Source of the DNA: Pseudomonas frederiksbergensis
GTDB lineage: Bacteria > Pseudomonadota > Gammaproteobacteria > Pseudomonadales > Pseudomonadaceae
NCBI RefSeq assembly: GCF_017114915.1
Contig: NZ_JAAUOE010000004.1
Coordinates: 173,927 to 237,926, forward strand
Direction of reading: 5' to 3'
Length of the DNA stretch: 64,000 bases
A model generated the notes under the pieces. That model saw only the letters and a program-made list of their open reading frames with translations. It was not told the DNA's origin and made no database searches. Position numbers and translations under genes: made by a program. Numbering within the stretch: the stretch's first letter is position 1; each line of letters opens with the position of its first letter. Positions 36,745-45,530 of this stretch are shown piece by piece.

Positions 36745-37629
36745 ATGAGTGTGAACACCCCGGGCTACAAGGGCGCCGAGCAGCCGATCAAGGGGATCGC
36801 GCTGATCTGTCTGGCGGTTTTGTTGTTCGCCAGCCACGACACGTTGTCCAAGTACCTGTCCGGCTTCTACCCGATCGTGATGGTGGTTTGGGCACGTTAC
36901 GTGGTGCACACCTTGTTGATGCTGGTGATTTTCGTGCCGCGCAGTGGTTTTTCGGCGGTGGTGCGCACCCAGCGTCCCGGATTGCAGTTATTACGCGCCC
37001 TGTGCCTGATCGGCACCAGCCTGTTGTTCACCACCGGTCTGCGTTACATCCCCTTGGCTGAAGCCACGGCCGTCACCTTTCTTGCACCGTTATTAGTGAC
37101 CGCGTTGTCCGTGCCCTTGCTGCGTGAGCGGGTAACCCGCAATCAGTGGCTGGCGGTACTCAGCGGGTTTTTGGGTGTGTTGATTGTCGTGCGGCCTGGC
37201 GGTGCACTGTTTACCCCCGCGATTTTGCTGCCGCTGTGTTCGGCGTTGTGTTTTGGCTTCTATCAGTTGCTCACGCGACTGCTCAGCGGTGTGGACAGTC
37301 CGACCACCAGCAACTTTCTCACCGGCATTCTCAACAGCCTGATCATGACCGCGTTGTTGCCGTTTTTCTGGAGCACGCCCAGCCTGGTGCACGGCCTGTT
37401 CATGATTGGCCTGGGCACCTGCGGCATGCTCGGTCACATGCTGCTGACCCAGGCCTTCCGTCATGCCGCTCCGGCAATGCTCGCGCCGTTCAGCTATGGG
37501 CAGATTCTGTTTGCCGGGATGTACGGTTACCTGATCTTCGATCACACGCCGGACAGCTTCGGTGTGATCGGGATTGCAGTGATTTGCCTCAGTGGTCTTG
37601 CGGTCGCCTGGGGGCAGCGCAAACGCTGA
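36745..37629 (+). CDS. EamA/DMT-family transporter
   Basis: A 294-residue membrane protein made of two EamA repeats, about 10 helices. Repeat ends read EATAVTFLAPLLVTALSVPLLRERVT and PAMLAPFSYGQILFAGMYGYLIF, with the usual helix-4/9 pattern. Such carriers export amino acids, nucleosides or other metabolites; no substrate can be named. The ATG has a weak ribosome site. It is a single gene ending in front of a strong terminator shared with xenB. Confidence 0.87.
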   Translation: MSVNTPGYKGAEQPIKGIALICLAVLLFASHDTLSKYLSGFYPIVMVVWARYVVHTLLMLVIFVPRSGFSAVVRTQRPGLQLLRALCLIGTSLLFTTGLRYIPLAEATAVTFLAPLLVTALSVPLLRERVTRNQWLAVLSGFLGVLIVVRPGGALFTPAILLPLCSALCFGFYQLLTRLLSGVDSPTTSNFLTGILNSLIMTALLPFFWSTPSLVHGLFMIGLGTCGMLGHMLLTQAFRHAAPAMLAPFSYGQILFAGMYGYLIFDHTPDSFGVIGIAVICLSGLAVAWGQRKR

Positions 37630-37682
37630 CAAGATTGCAATGCAGGCGCTGTCGAAGACTGCGATCTTTCGATCTTCCCTAC

Positions 37683-37718
37683 GCAAAAGCCCCGGCTCTT
37701 TCGAGTCGGGGCTTTTGC
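37683..37718. terminator. Bidirectional intrinsic terminator
   Basis: Stem GCAAAAGCCCCG / CGGGGCTTTTGC with one internal mismatch around CTCTTTCGAG, with A- and T-tracts in the arms. It lies between the converging EamA and xenB genes. Confidence 0.88.
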
Positions 37719-37735
37719 ATTTCAACGGTTGACGC

Positions 37736-38785
37736 TTACAACGCCGGATAGTCGATATAACCCACCGGGCCTTTGGCGTAGAACAATTCCGGACGCGCCT
37801 CGTTCAACGGCGCATCGGCCTTCAAGCGCGCCGGCAGGTCCGGGTTGGCAATGAACGGTACACCGAACGCCACCGCGTCAGCCTTGCCGCTGGCCAGCCA
37901 CTCGTTGGCGCTGTCCTTGGTGAAGCGTTCGTTGGCGATGTACGGGCCGCCGAAGGCTTCTTTCAATTGTGGGCCGAGGCTGTCGCCGGCTTCTTTCTCG
38001 CGTGAGCAAATGAAGGCGATGCCACGCTTGCCCAGCTCGCGAGCGACGTAGGTGAACGTCTCGGACAGGTTGTCGTCGCCCATGTCATGCAGGTCGGCAC
38101 GGGGTGACAGGTGCACACCCACACGGCCAGCCCCCCAGACTTCGATGGCAGCGTCAGTCACCTCCAGCAGCAGACGCGCACGGTTTTCCAGGGAGCCGCC
38201 GTAGTGGTCGGTGCGCTGGTTGGTGCTGCTTTGCAGGAATTGGTCGAGCAGGTAACCGTTGGCGCCGTGGATTTCCACGCCATCAAAACCGGCAGCCTTG
38301 GCGTTTTCGGCACCCACGCGGTAGGCGTCAACGATGTCGGCGATTTCGGCGACTTCCAGGGCGCGTGGGGTTGGGAAGTCGGCCAATGGACGCACCAGGC
38401 TGACATGGCCCTTGGGTTGGAGGGCGCTCGGCGCGACCGGTGCTTCGCCGTTCAGGTACAAGGGGTGGGAAATCCGACCCACGTGCCACAGTTGCAGGAA
38501 GATTTTGCCACCCGCGCAGTGGATCGCTTTGGTCACGTTGCTCCAGCCGCGCACCTGGTCGTTGGACCAGATACCGGGCGTGTCCGGGTAACCGACGCCC
38601 ATCGGCGTGACCGACGTGGCCTCGCTGAGGATCAGGCCGGCAGAGGCGCGCTGTACGTAGTATTCAGCCATCAGCGCGTTCGGCACACGGCCTTCGTCGG
38701 CGCGGCAGCGGGTCAGCGGTGCCATGATGATGCGGTTGGCCAACTCGAGGTCGCCCAGTTTGATCGGATCGAAAATAGTCGTCAT
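37736..38785 (-). CDS. xenB: Xenobiotic reductase B-like ene-reductase (Old Yellow Enzyme)
   Basis: A 349-residue FMN enzyme that reduces activated C=C bonds and nitro compounds with NADPH. OYE motifs are present: NRIIMAPLTRCRA near the N-terminus, FLQLWHVGRISHP, EIHGANGYLLDQFLQ with the substrate-binding His/Asn pair (HGAN), and QRTDHYGGSLENRARLLLEV. It is nearly collinear with the XenB of P. fluorescens as I remember it, including length. It is the third gene of an arsR-MFS-xenB operon, 21 bp after the MFS gene. Confidence 0.93.
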   Translation of the reverse strand: MTTIFDPIKLGDLELANRIIMAPLTRCRADEGRVPNALMAEYYVQRASAGLILSEATSVTPMGVGYPDTPGIWSNDQVRGWSNVTKAIHCAGGKIFLQLWHVGRISHPLYLNGEAPVAPSALQPKGHVSLVRPLADFPTPRALEVAEIADIVDAYRVGAENAKAAGFDGVEIHGANGYLLDQFLQSSTNQRTDHYGGSLENRARLLLEVTDAAIEVWGAGRVGVHLSPRADLHDMGDDNLSETFTYVARELGKRGIAFICSREKEAGDSLGPQLKEAFGGPYIANERFTKDSANEWLASGKADAVAFGVPFIANPDLPARLKADAPLNEARPELFYAKGPVGYIDYPAL

Positions 38786-38806
38786 TTAATAGCTCTCTTT
38801 TAGCGA

Positions 38807-39973
38807 TTAATTAGTAGCGGGGGCCAGCTCGGCATCGCCGCTCTGACGGAAAGTAATCAGGGTCACCAGCAGGGCGAGCACCGCCAGTGCGGCGGCCGCA
38901 AGTGGCACGCGGGTCAGGCCGAAACCGTGGGCGATGACGCTGCCCCCGACCCAGGCACCCAGCGCGTTGCCAACGTTGAAAGCGCCGATGTTCAGGGTCG
39001 ACACCAGGTTCGGTGCCGCCTTGCCGTAGGTCACCACGTTCACTTGCAGGGCGGGTACGGCGGCAAAGCAAGCGGTGGCCCAAAGGAACAGGGTGATTTC
39101 GGTGGGGATCACGGCAATGCTGGTCCAGGTCAGCACGGTGGACACCACCGCCATGGTGATGAACACGCCGATCAGCGTCGCCGCCATGCTTTTGTCGGCC
39201 AGCTTGCCGCCGATGATGTTGCCGACGGTCAGGCCCAGGCCGATGAGCACCAGGGTCCAGGTCACGCCGCGTGGCGAGACGCCGGTGACTTCGCCCAACA
39301 GCGGTGCGACATAGGTGAACAAGGTGAAGACCGACGCTGCGAACAAGGCGGTCATGCTCAGGGACAGCCAGATACCGGCACCCTTGAGAGCGCGCAGTTC
39401 GGCGCGCATGTCGAGTTTTTCTTCATCGCGCTTGGCCGGCAGGAAGCGGATCAGGCCGATCAGCGCAATCACACCAATCACGGTCACTGCCCAGAAGGTC
39501 GAACGCCAGCCGGCTTCCTGGCCGAGCGCGGTGCCCAGCGGTACGCCGAGGACGTTGGCCAGGGTCAGACCGGTGAACATCAGGGCCACGGCCGACGCGC
39601 GTTTATTGGCCGGCACCAGACCCGCCGCCACCACCGAACCGATGCCGAAGAAGGCGCCGTGGCACAGGGCCGTGACTACCCGGGCAAACATCAGGACGTT
39701 GTAATCACTGGCCAGGGCGCAGAGCAGGTTGCCGACGATGAAGATCCCCATCAACGCTACCAATGCGGCTTTGCGCGGCAGTCTGGCGGTGGCCAGTGCC
39801 ATGAACGGCGCACCGATGGCCACGCCCAGGGCGTAACCGGTCACCAGCCAGCCGGCACCGGGGATCGACACGCCGAGGTCCGCCGCCACATCGGGCAGCA
39901 AGCCCATGATGACGAACTCGGTGGTGCCGATGGCGAAGGCGCTCAAGGCCAGGATGAGTAGCGAGAGGGGCAT
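38807..39973 (-). CDS. MFS exporter, DHA1 (AraJ/YdhP-like)
   Basis: A 388-residue 12-helix exporter. It starts MPLSLLILALSAFAIGTTEFVIMGLLP, the hallmark helix 1 of the sugar-efflux/drug:H+ antiporter-1 group, and has the antiporter motif C near LTLANVLGVPLGTALGQ. The ATG at 39973 follows CAAGGA; an upstream in-frame extension overlaps the ArsR gene and is not real. It starts two bases after the arsR stop, so the pair is coupled. Probably it expels the compound sensed by the regulator or handled by XenB. Confidence 0.9.
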   Translation of the reverse strand: MPLSLLILALSAFAIGTTEFVIMGLLPDVAADLGVSIPGAGWLVTGYALGVAIGAPFMALATARLPRKAALVALMGIFIVGNLLCALASDYNVLMFARVVTALCHGAFFGIGSVVAAGLVPANKRASAVALMFTGLTLANVLGVPLGTALGQEAGWRSTFWAVTVIGVIALIGLIRFLPAKRDEEKLDMRAELRALKGAGIWLSLSMTALFAASVFTLFTYVAPLLGEVTGVSPRGVTWTLVLIGLGLTVGNIIGGKLADKSMAATLIGVFITMAVVSTVLTWTSIAVIPTEITLFLWATACFAAVPALQVNVVTYGKAAPNLVSTLNIGAFNVGNALGAWVGGSVIAHGFGLTRVPLAAAALAVLALLVTLITFRQSGDAELAPATN

Positions 39974-39975
39974 TA

Positions 39976-40296
39976 TCAGTTCCTTGTCGGAGCGCTGAGC
40001 TCTTTGACGATGGCGTCGAGGAACGCCTGAATCACGTCCTCGTTGCGTTTGAAGAAGTGCCATTGACCGGCTTTCTGGCTGCTGATCAGTCCCGCCCGTT
40101 GCAAGGTCGCCAAATGGGCGGACACGGTCGACTGCGACAGGCCGCAGCGTTGATCGATCTGTCCGGCGCAAATGCCGTATTCATGGTTGTGGAGCTGTTC
40201 CGGGAACTGAACCTTGGGGTCTTTCAGCCAGATGAGGATGTCTCGGCGTACTGGGTGTGCCAGCGCTTTTATTATTTCGTCGAGGTCGATGGTCAT
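39976..40296 (-). CDS. ArsR-family transcriptional regulator
   Basis: A 106-residue winged-helix regulator. The helix-turn-helix covers about 45-75 (CGLSQSTVSAHLATLQRAGLIS), preceded by LAHPVRRDILIWLKDP. No CxC metal motif is seen in helix 3, although a Cys lies in the ICAGQIDQRCGLSQ stretch, so it may sense an organic or redox signal instead of a metal. It leads an operon with an exporter and XenB and is divergent from acpH. Repeated ATATCGCGA-like words upstream are its probable operators. Confidence 0.9.
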   Translation of the reverse strand: MTIDLDEIIKALAHPVRRDILIWLKDPKVQFPEQLHNHEYGICAGQIDQRCGLSQSTVSAHLATLQRAGLISSQKAGQWHFFKRNEDVIQAFLDAIVKELSAPTRN

Positions 40297-40324
40297 GGGT
40301 TTGGGCTCGTGATGAGTAAAACGC

Positions 40325-40425
40325 TATATCGCGATGAGGCGAACTTTAAATCGGTACTTCGCGATATACCAATATGATTTTGCTCTGATAACTGTGCAAA
40401 TCGGTATATCGGGTTATAACGATAT
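40325..40425. promoter_or_regulatory. Repeated ATATCG/CGATAT dyads between arsR and acpH
   Basis: TATATCGCGA (40325-40334) and TCGCGATATA (40359-40368) are exact inverted copies. ATATCG-N8-CGATAT (40406-40425) is a third site. They are likely operators for the ArsR regulator on the shared promoter region. Confidence 0.55.
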
Positions 40426-40451
40426 GGATGACGCAGTGCTAAGCTGCGCCC

Positions 40452-41027
40452 ATGAACTATCTCGCACATCTGCACCTCGGTGGCCAGCGCCCCGGTCAAA
40501 TGCTCGGCAGTCTGTATGGCGATTTCGTCAAGGGACGGCTGCAAGGGCAGTTCGATCCGGAGATCGAGGCGGCCATTCAGTTGCATCGCCGCATTGACGT
40601 GTTTACCGATCGCCATCCGCTGGTGGACATCGCCTTGTCGCGGTTTTCCATCACGCGCAGGCGCTACGCCGGGATCGCGCTCGATGTGTTTTTCGACCAC
40701 TGCCTGGCGCGGGACTGGACGTTGTACGCCGACCGTCCGCTGGCGCAATTCACCTCGGACGTTTACCGGGTGCTGTTGGCCGAGCCGCAGCTGCCGGAGC
40801 GCCTGGCGAAAATTGCGCCGCACATGGTGGCCAATGACTGGTTGGGGGCTTATCAGGAGTTCGAAGTACTTGAGCAGGTGCTGCGGGGGATTTCACGGAG
40901 ACTGACGCGGCCCGAGGAACTGGCCGCAGCGATGCAGGAGTTGCGGCGGTTGTATGAACCGTTGAGCGAGGATTTCCGGTTGTTCTATCCCGAGTTACAG
41001 GCATTCGCCCAAACGAAGGAGATCTAA
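40452..41027 (+). CDS. acpH: Acyl carrier protein phosphodiesterase
   Basis: A 191-residue helical protein of the AcpH (DUF479) family that removes the phosphopantetheine arm from acyl carrier protein. Typical blocks are MNYLAHLHLGG, GSLYGDFVKGRL, AIQLHRRIDVFTDRHP (metal-binding His and Asp residues of the HD-like fold) and DVFFDHCLARDW. The length matches E. coli AcpH (193). It is a single gene, divergent from the arsR operon and followed by a REP element. Confidence 0.92.
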   Translation: MNYLAHLHLGGQRPGQMLGSLYGDFVKGRLQGQFDPEIEAAIQLHRRIDVFTDRHPLVDIALSRFSITRRRYAGIALDVFFDHCLARDWTLYADRPLAQFTSDVYRVLLAEPQLPERLAKIAPHMVANDWLGAYQEFEVLEQVLRGISRRLTRPEELAAAMQELRRLYEPLSEDFRLFYPELQAFAQTKEI

Positions 41028-41028
41028 T

Positions 41029-41133
41029 GTAGGGGCTGGCTTGTTGTAGGAGCTGGCTTGCCAGCGAAAAAGCCATAACATTCAACATCTTCGTTGGAAG
41101 TTAAGCCGCCTTCGCTGGCAAGCCAGCTCCTAC
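41029..41133. repeat. REP pair (TGTAGGAGCTGGCTTGCCAGCG)
   Basis: A full inverted REP pair at 41045-41133, preceded by a partial direct copy (TGTAGGGGCTGGCTTGT, 41029-41045), between the convergent acpH and olsA genes. Confidence 0.87.
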
Positions 41134-41145
41134 GGGGGATTGGTG

Positions 41146-41937
41146 TCAGGCCGCGATGGCAGGGCGTAGCGGCTCCGGTTGCGTCTGTGGAATCGCCCCA
41201 AACAACGTCTTCTGCACCGCCTGCTGTGCCTCGAACGCCAGCGCTGCACGCTCCCGGTCCTGGCATTCGATCGGTTTGAGCAGGTAAATTTCCACGTCCC
41301 CCCGATCATTGGCGAACAAGCGCATCAGGTGCGACAGCAAATCATCATCGCCAATGAACGGTGCCAGGGTATCGAGCTCGCCATTGCGCAGATAACGAAT
41401 CGCCACCGGCTGCAGCGCCACTTCGGAATCGATCGCCGCGGACAGCAAACGACCGTGGAAGGTGCGCAGCGAACGGCCATCGGTGGTGGTGCCTTCCGGG
41501 AACATCAGCAGCGGGTGTTCCTGTTCCAGATGGCGGGTCATCTGTTTGCGGATCAATTGACTGTCGCCTGAACCACGGCGAATGAACAGGCTGCCGGCCT
41601 TGGCCGCCAACCAGCCCGCCACCGGCCAGGTGCGCACTTCGGCCTTGGACAGGAATGACAGCGGTGTGAGCATGCCCAACAGCGGAATGTCGGTCCAGGA
41701 CACGTGATTGCTGACCCAGAGCATCGGTGCCTTGGGCAATTGACCGTGGACGGTCACACGAAAGGGCAGGGCATTGCTCAGCCGCGCCATGAAAAACCGC
41801 GACCAGCGCTGGCGACGGACCATCGAATGGGCAATCCCCAATCGTTCGAACGCGCCGAACACACTGGCCATGCCCAAGCCCAGCGCCACCACCATCAGCA
41901 CTCGCGCAATTCGCGCGTACACCCGCAAGCGGCTCAT
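41146..41937 (-). CDS. olsA: Lyso-ornithine lipid O-acyltransferase
   Basis: A 263-residue membrane-associated PlsC-type acyltransferase. The catalytic NHVSWTD (HxxxxD variant NHvSwtD) follows a membrane helix, and FPEGTTTDGRSL is the second family motif. It esterifies lyso-ornithine lipid to ornithine lipid. Its ATG overlaps the stop of olsB (TAATG), and the pair matches olsBA of P. aeruginosa. Ornithine lipids replace phospholipids under phosphate limitation, but no convincing Pho box is seen upstream of olsB. Confidence 0.9.
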   Translation of the reverse strand: MSRLRVYARIARVLMVVALGLGMASVFGAFERLGIAHSMVRRQRWSRFFMARLSNALPFRVTVHGQLPKAPMLWVSNHVSWTDIPLLGMLTPLSFLSKAEVRTWPVAGWLAAKAGSLFIRRGSGDSQLIRKQMTRHLEQEHPLLMFPEGTTTDGRSLRTFHGRLLSAAIDSEVALQPVAIRYLRNGELDTLAPFIGDDDLLSHLMRLFANDRGDVEIYLLKPIECQDRERAALAFEAQQAVQKTLFGAIPQTQPEPLRPAIAA

Positions 41938-42692
41938 TACACAGCCGCCTTGAAGTGCTTGGCGTAGCGCGGGCAGAGCTCGTCGCGCTTGAGCAGGATG
42001 AACACGTCGGCCACCTGGAAGTCTTCGTCCCAGCACGGCTCGCCGCAGATTTTCGCCCCCAGGCGCATGTAGGCCTTGAGCAGTGGCGGCATTTCGGCGA
42101 TGACGTTCGATGGAATTGCCAGCGTCGGCAATGGTTTCTTCGGCTCGGCCCGCAGGTGTTCGGTGCACAGGTAACGTTCGCGCAAGCGCTGCATGATCGC
42201 ATGGGCCTGGATGCCGCCGTCCTGCATCGGAATGCTCGCGCAACCCATCAGATAGCTGTAGCCGCCCTGGTTCAGCACTTCCGCCAGCTCACCCCAGAGC
42301 ACGGCGATAGTGCCGCCGTTGCGGTAGGCCGGGTCGACGCAGGTGCGACCGATTTCCAGGATCGGGCCTTTGAGATGGACCAGGCCATGCAGGCTGAATT
42401 CTTCTTCACTGTAGAACTTGCCCAGGCTGCCGGCGGCGGTGTGGTCGAGCAAACGAGTGGTCGCCACCAGGCGCCCGGTGTTCAAGTCACGCACGCCGAT
42501 GTGGGCGCAGTGAACATCATAATCATCCATGTCCAGACCCAGCTCCGCGCCTTTCAGCCTGGCGTTGAATTCGCCGCTGAACACGTTGAAGCGCAAGGCC
42601 TGGGCTTCCTGCAGTGCCTCGGCGCCCACCAGGCGTTCGGCTTGCAGGCGGCGTTCATTGCCGGTGTCGCTGATGCGGGCGATCTGAGTCAT
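41937..42692 (-). CDS. olsB: L-ornithine N-alpha-acyltransferase
   Basis: A 251-residue enzyme of the OlsB family (GNAT-like fold) that transfers a 3-hydroxyacyl group from ACP to ornithine, the first step to ornithine lipids. Characteristic blocks are [50 protein letters not shown] and [11 protein letters not shown]. It is the first gene of the olsBA pair. Confidence 0.92.
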   Translation of the reverse strand: MTQIARISDTGNERRLQAERLVGAEALQEAQALRFNVFSGEFNARLKGAELGLDMDDYDVHCAHIGVRDLNTGRLVATTRLLDHTAAGSLGKFYSEEEFSLHGLVHLKGPILEIGRTCVDPAYRNGGTIAVLWGELAEVLNQGGYSYLMGCASIPMQDGGIQAHAIMQRLRERYLCTEHLRAEPKKPLPTLAIPSNVIAEMPPLLKAYMRLGAKICGEPCWDEDFQVADVFILLKRDELCPRYAKHFKAAV

Positions 42693-42846
42693 TGCGAATC
42701 TCCGTACGGGCTGGCCACCCGTCTTGGGTTGCGGCCGATCGACTTTCTTTATGCAGCCGTGTTGTGCAAAGTCAGGCTATGTAGCCCCGGTGTCATCGCC
42801 ATGAAGCTTTGGTGATGCTTATATGACAGCCCACAAGGAGCCTCTT

Positions 42847-43728
42847 ATGCCCTGGCAAACCCTGTTGAACCGCAGCGATCGCTTGCCCGCCGACCCAGAC
42901 CTTGGCGAAGGTTTTTCGACCTTGTTGCAACGCTTGGGCACGGTCACGCCGTTCGATCTTGCGGTGGCTGGCGGACGGCTGATGGCGACACCTGGGCTGG
43001 CGTTTCTGGTGGGCTATCAAGCGGCGTTGCGCATGCTTTGGCCGAGCGCGCCACTGAGCCTGGGGGCGTTGTGCGCGACCGAACAGCGCAGCTTGCGGGT
43101 GGCGGACATGCAGACCCGGCTGCGCGATTTGCGCCTGACTGGACGCAAGGATTTCGTCACCGCTGGCGACGCCGCCGACTGGCTGCTGGTCGCCGCCCGC
43201 AGTGAAGAACCCGGCGACGCCCCGCGCTTGAGTCTGGCGGTGGTTTACCCCGGCGAACCGGGCGTGCGCCTGGAAAAACTCGCGCCGATGCCGCTGATGC
43301 CGGACATCGGCCACGGCCGGTTGTTTCTCGATAACGCACTGTGCGAATTGTTGGCGGGGGATGGCTGGGATGCTTACGTCAAACCATTCCGCACCCTGGA
43401 AGACATCTATGTGCTGAGCGCCATGACCGCCTGGCTGTTCGGCGTCGGTCAGGACAGCGACTGGCCACAAACCTTGCAGCTGCGTTTGCTGGCACTGCTG
43501 GCCGGGTGCGCGGAAGTCAGCCGCCAGGCGCCGAACAATCCGGCCGGGCATGTGTTGCTGGGCGGGTTGTTTGCGCAGTTCGACGGGCTCAAGGCTGAAG
43601 TGAATCAGGCCCTGGCCGATGGTCCGCCGCAATGGGCGGCGATGTGGCAGCGCGATCAGAGCGTGATGGAATTGGCGGCAGGGGCGCGGGGGAAACGGTT
43701 GGCCAAGGCGTTGGCGGGATTGTCGTAA
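42847..43728 (+). CDS. Reduced acyl-CoA-dehydrogenase-like protein
   Basis: A 293-residue soluble protein. The segment LTGRKDFVTAGDAADWLLVAARS (about 98-120) looks like the middle beta-domain of acyl-CoA dehydrogenases, and the surrounding order (helical N-part, beta middle, helical C-part) agrees. It is about 90 residues shorter than a normal enzyme and lacks a clear catalytic glutamate, so its activity is doubtful. AAGGAG precedes the ATG at 42847; an ATG eight codons upstream has no ribosome site. It is divergent from olsBA. The family call is moderate, the function unknown. Confidence 0.7.
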   Translation: MPWQTLLNRSDRLPADPDLGEGFSTLLQRLGTVTPFDLAVAGGRLMATPGLAFLVGYQAALRMLWPSAPLSLGALCATEQRSLRVADMQTRLRDLRLTGRKDFVTAGDAADWLLVAARSEEPGDAPRLSLAVVYPGEPGVRLEKLAPMPLMPDIGHGRLFLDNALCELLAGDGWDAYVKPFRTLEDIYVLSAMTAWLFGVGQDSDWPQTLQLRLLALLAGCAEVSRQAPNNPAGHVLLGGLFAQFDGLKAEVNQALADGPPQWAAMWQRDQSVMELAAGARGKRLAKALAGLS

Positions 43729-43740
43729 GGCTGAAGGAAC

Positions 43741-43820
43741 CCTTCGCGGGCAAGCCTCGCTCCTACAAGTTTAGTGATACGACACAAATCCTGTAGGAGC
43801 GAGGCTTGCCCGCGAAGGCG
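43741..43820. repeat. REP pair (CTTCGCGGGCAAGCCTCGCTCC)
   Basis: Inverted REP units facing each other around TACAAGTTTAGTGATACG, about 15 bp after the previous gene. Confidence 0.87.
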
Positions 43821-43899
43821 ATCCCATTGACGACACAAATCCCGGAACTGTCATCAAGCTCGACTAGGCTCTGCTGGTTCATCCCTCCGAGCGCCCCTC

Positions 43900-44994
43900 A
43901 TGTTCAAAGGCTTGTCCCTGATTTTCATGCTGCTGCTCAGCCTTCCGTCTAAGGCTGAAAACTGGCCGGATGAGCAATGGTCGCCCGGCCCGAAAATCAC
44001 CGGCCCAGCCCTTCAAGCCCTGGAGAACTACGCGTTCCCACCCCGCAACGACACCACCCGCGAAGGCATCCGCACCGATGCCTTGCTGGTGATCCGCGAC
44101 GGCCAACTCGTCTACGAACGTTACGCCGCGCCGACCCGCGCCGACACCCCGCACCTGACCTGGTCGATCAGCAAAAGCCTGATGGCCACGGTGCTCGGCG
44201 TGGCCTATGGCGAAGGCCTGTTCAAACGGCAGGACCCGGCGGTGCAGTTCTATCCGCCGCTGGAAAAACACCCCGCCATGACCATGGCCGATCTGCTGCA
44301 CTGGGCCTCGGGCCTGGACTGGCAGGAAGACTATGAATACGCACCGTTGAAGTCCTCGGTGGTGGCCATGCTCTACACCCGTGGTCACCGCGACATGGCC
44401 GCGTTCACCGCCGGGCACGACGCGTACGCCAGGCCCGGTCGGGCCTTCCGTTACTCCAGCGGCGACAGCAATCTGTTGGCCGCCGCGCTGAAAAACATCG
44501 TCGGCCCGGCCCGGTATCCGGATTATCCGTGGACCGCATTGTTCGAACCCTTGGGCATTCGCGGCGCGGTTTGGGAGGCGGATGCCACGGGGACGTTTGT
44601 CGCTTCGTCCTATGCCTACCTCACCGCCCGGGACCTGGCACGCGTCGGTCTGTTGATGGCGCGCGACGGTCGTTGGCGCGAGCGGCAGCTATTGCCCAAG
44701 GATTGGGTCGACTTCAGTCGTGAGCCTTTCGCCCACTATCGAGCCAACCAGGATGAAGCGGTGCCCGGCGGTCACTGGTGGCTCAATCGCGCGGTGGACG
44801 GTGCGGCACAACCCTGGCCCGATGCGCCCGTCGACACCTTCGCCGCGCTGGGCCATTGGGGTCAGGCGATGTACGTGATTTCCAGCGAAAAGCTGGTGAT
44901 CGTGCGCTACGGCGATGACCGCGACGGGCGTTATCGGCACAACGAACTGCTCAAACACGCGCTCAAGGCGTTCGCCATGAAGGTGCAGCCATGA
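43900..44994 (+). CDS. Periplasmic serine hydrolase, class C beta-lactamase fold
   Basis: A 364-residue protein with a signal peptide (about 1-19, LPSKA|ENW). The S-x-x-K motif is SISK in TWSISKSLM, the tyrosine motif is YSS in FRYSSGDSN, and the third motif appears as HWG in LGHWGQAMYV. This fits the beta-lactamase-related hydrolases (esterases, peptidases) rather than true AmpC, whose third motif is KTG. The stop overlaps the start of the next gene (ATGA). Substrate unknown. Confidence 0.87.
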   Translation: MFKGLSLIFMLLLSLPSKAENWPDEQWSPGPKITGPALQALENYAFPPRNDTTREGIRTDALLVIRDGQLVYERYAAPTRADTPHLTWSISKSLMATVLGVAYGEGLFKRQDPAVQFYPPLEKHPAMTMADLLHWASGLDWQEDYEYAPLKSSVVAMLYTRGHRDMAAFTAGHDAYARPGRAFRYSSGDSNLLAAALKNIVGPARYPDYPWTALFEPLGIRGAVWEADATGTFVASSYAYLTARDLARVGLLMARDGRWRERQLLPKDWVDFSREPFAHYRANQDEAVPGGHWWLNRAVDGAAQPWPDAPVDTFAALGHWGQAMYVISSEKLVIVRYGDDRDGRYRHNELLKHALKAFAMKVQP

Positions 44995-45320
44995 GCCGCC
45001 GCAGTTTCATTCGCCGTCGGCCGTTCAGCACGCTGTTGCTGGTGCTGCTGATCGCCGTGCTCGGCTGGGGCTGGCAGGAACGTGTCGCGCTGTGGGCGTT
45101 TCCGGACATCATCAGTGCTTACACCGCCAAGGAGTACTGCTCGTGTCGCTATGTGATGAACAATGCGGCGGCGTATTGCCAGGGTTATGTGAAGCAGTAC
45201 TTGCCCACCAGCGGGTTCGTCGATGATGCCGCGAGCAAGCGGGTGACGGTCGGCGGTATGGGGCGCAGCAACAGCGCACAGTGGATCGGCGAGCGCCAGG
45301 GCTGCCGCCTGATCCCTTGA
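44991..45320 (+). CDS. Membrane-anchored small protein with cysteine cluster
   Basis: A 109-residue protein. An N-terminal Arg-rich stretch (SRRSFIRRRPF) and one membrane helix (about 14-30) are followed by a periplasmic part. It has EYCSCRYVMNN, then C at YCQGYV and another near the end (GCRLIP): four cysteines, likely two disulfides. It is translationally coupled to the serine hydrolase by ATGA. I do not recognise a family; it may assist or inhibit the hydrolase. Confidence 0.72.
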   Translation: MSRRSFIRRRPFSTLLLVLLIAVLGWGWQERVALWAFPDIISAYTAKEYCSCRYVMNNAAAYCQGYVKQYLPTSGFVDDAASKRVTVGGMGRSNSAQWIGERQGCRLIP

Positions 45321-45468
45321 AAAGATCGCAGCTTATGTAGCAGCTGCCGAAGGCTGCGTTCGGCGGCGCAGCCGTCGCCAAGACCGGTCCCCCCTATCTA
45401 TCTGAAACACCGCAATGCATGGTTTTACGACGGCTTCGCCGCCGAACGCAGCCTTCGGCAGCTGCTAC
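45320..45468. repeat. Long imperfect inverted repeat of REP type
   Basis: AAAAGATCGCAG, then arms of about 40 bp, GTAGCAGCTGCCGAAGGCTG... (45337 on) and the complement ending in CAGCTGCTAC (45468), around a 50-bp spacer. This is the longest near-perfect palindrome in the window. Confidence 0.85.
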
Positions 45469-45530
45469 AGGTTTGCAACTGACTCGCGGACAGTTAAGGT
45501 TCGCTCAGGTTTATCTGCCCACGAGTCTCT

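Noticed and set aside
41029..41133. REP clusters considered as CRISPR-like arrays
   Set aside because: Units are inverted pairs, not regularly spaced direct repeats with unique spacers, and no cas genes are present.
45320..45468. Long palindrome considered as transposon ends
   Set aside because: The 50-bp interior cannot encode a transposase and the arms are of the REP family.
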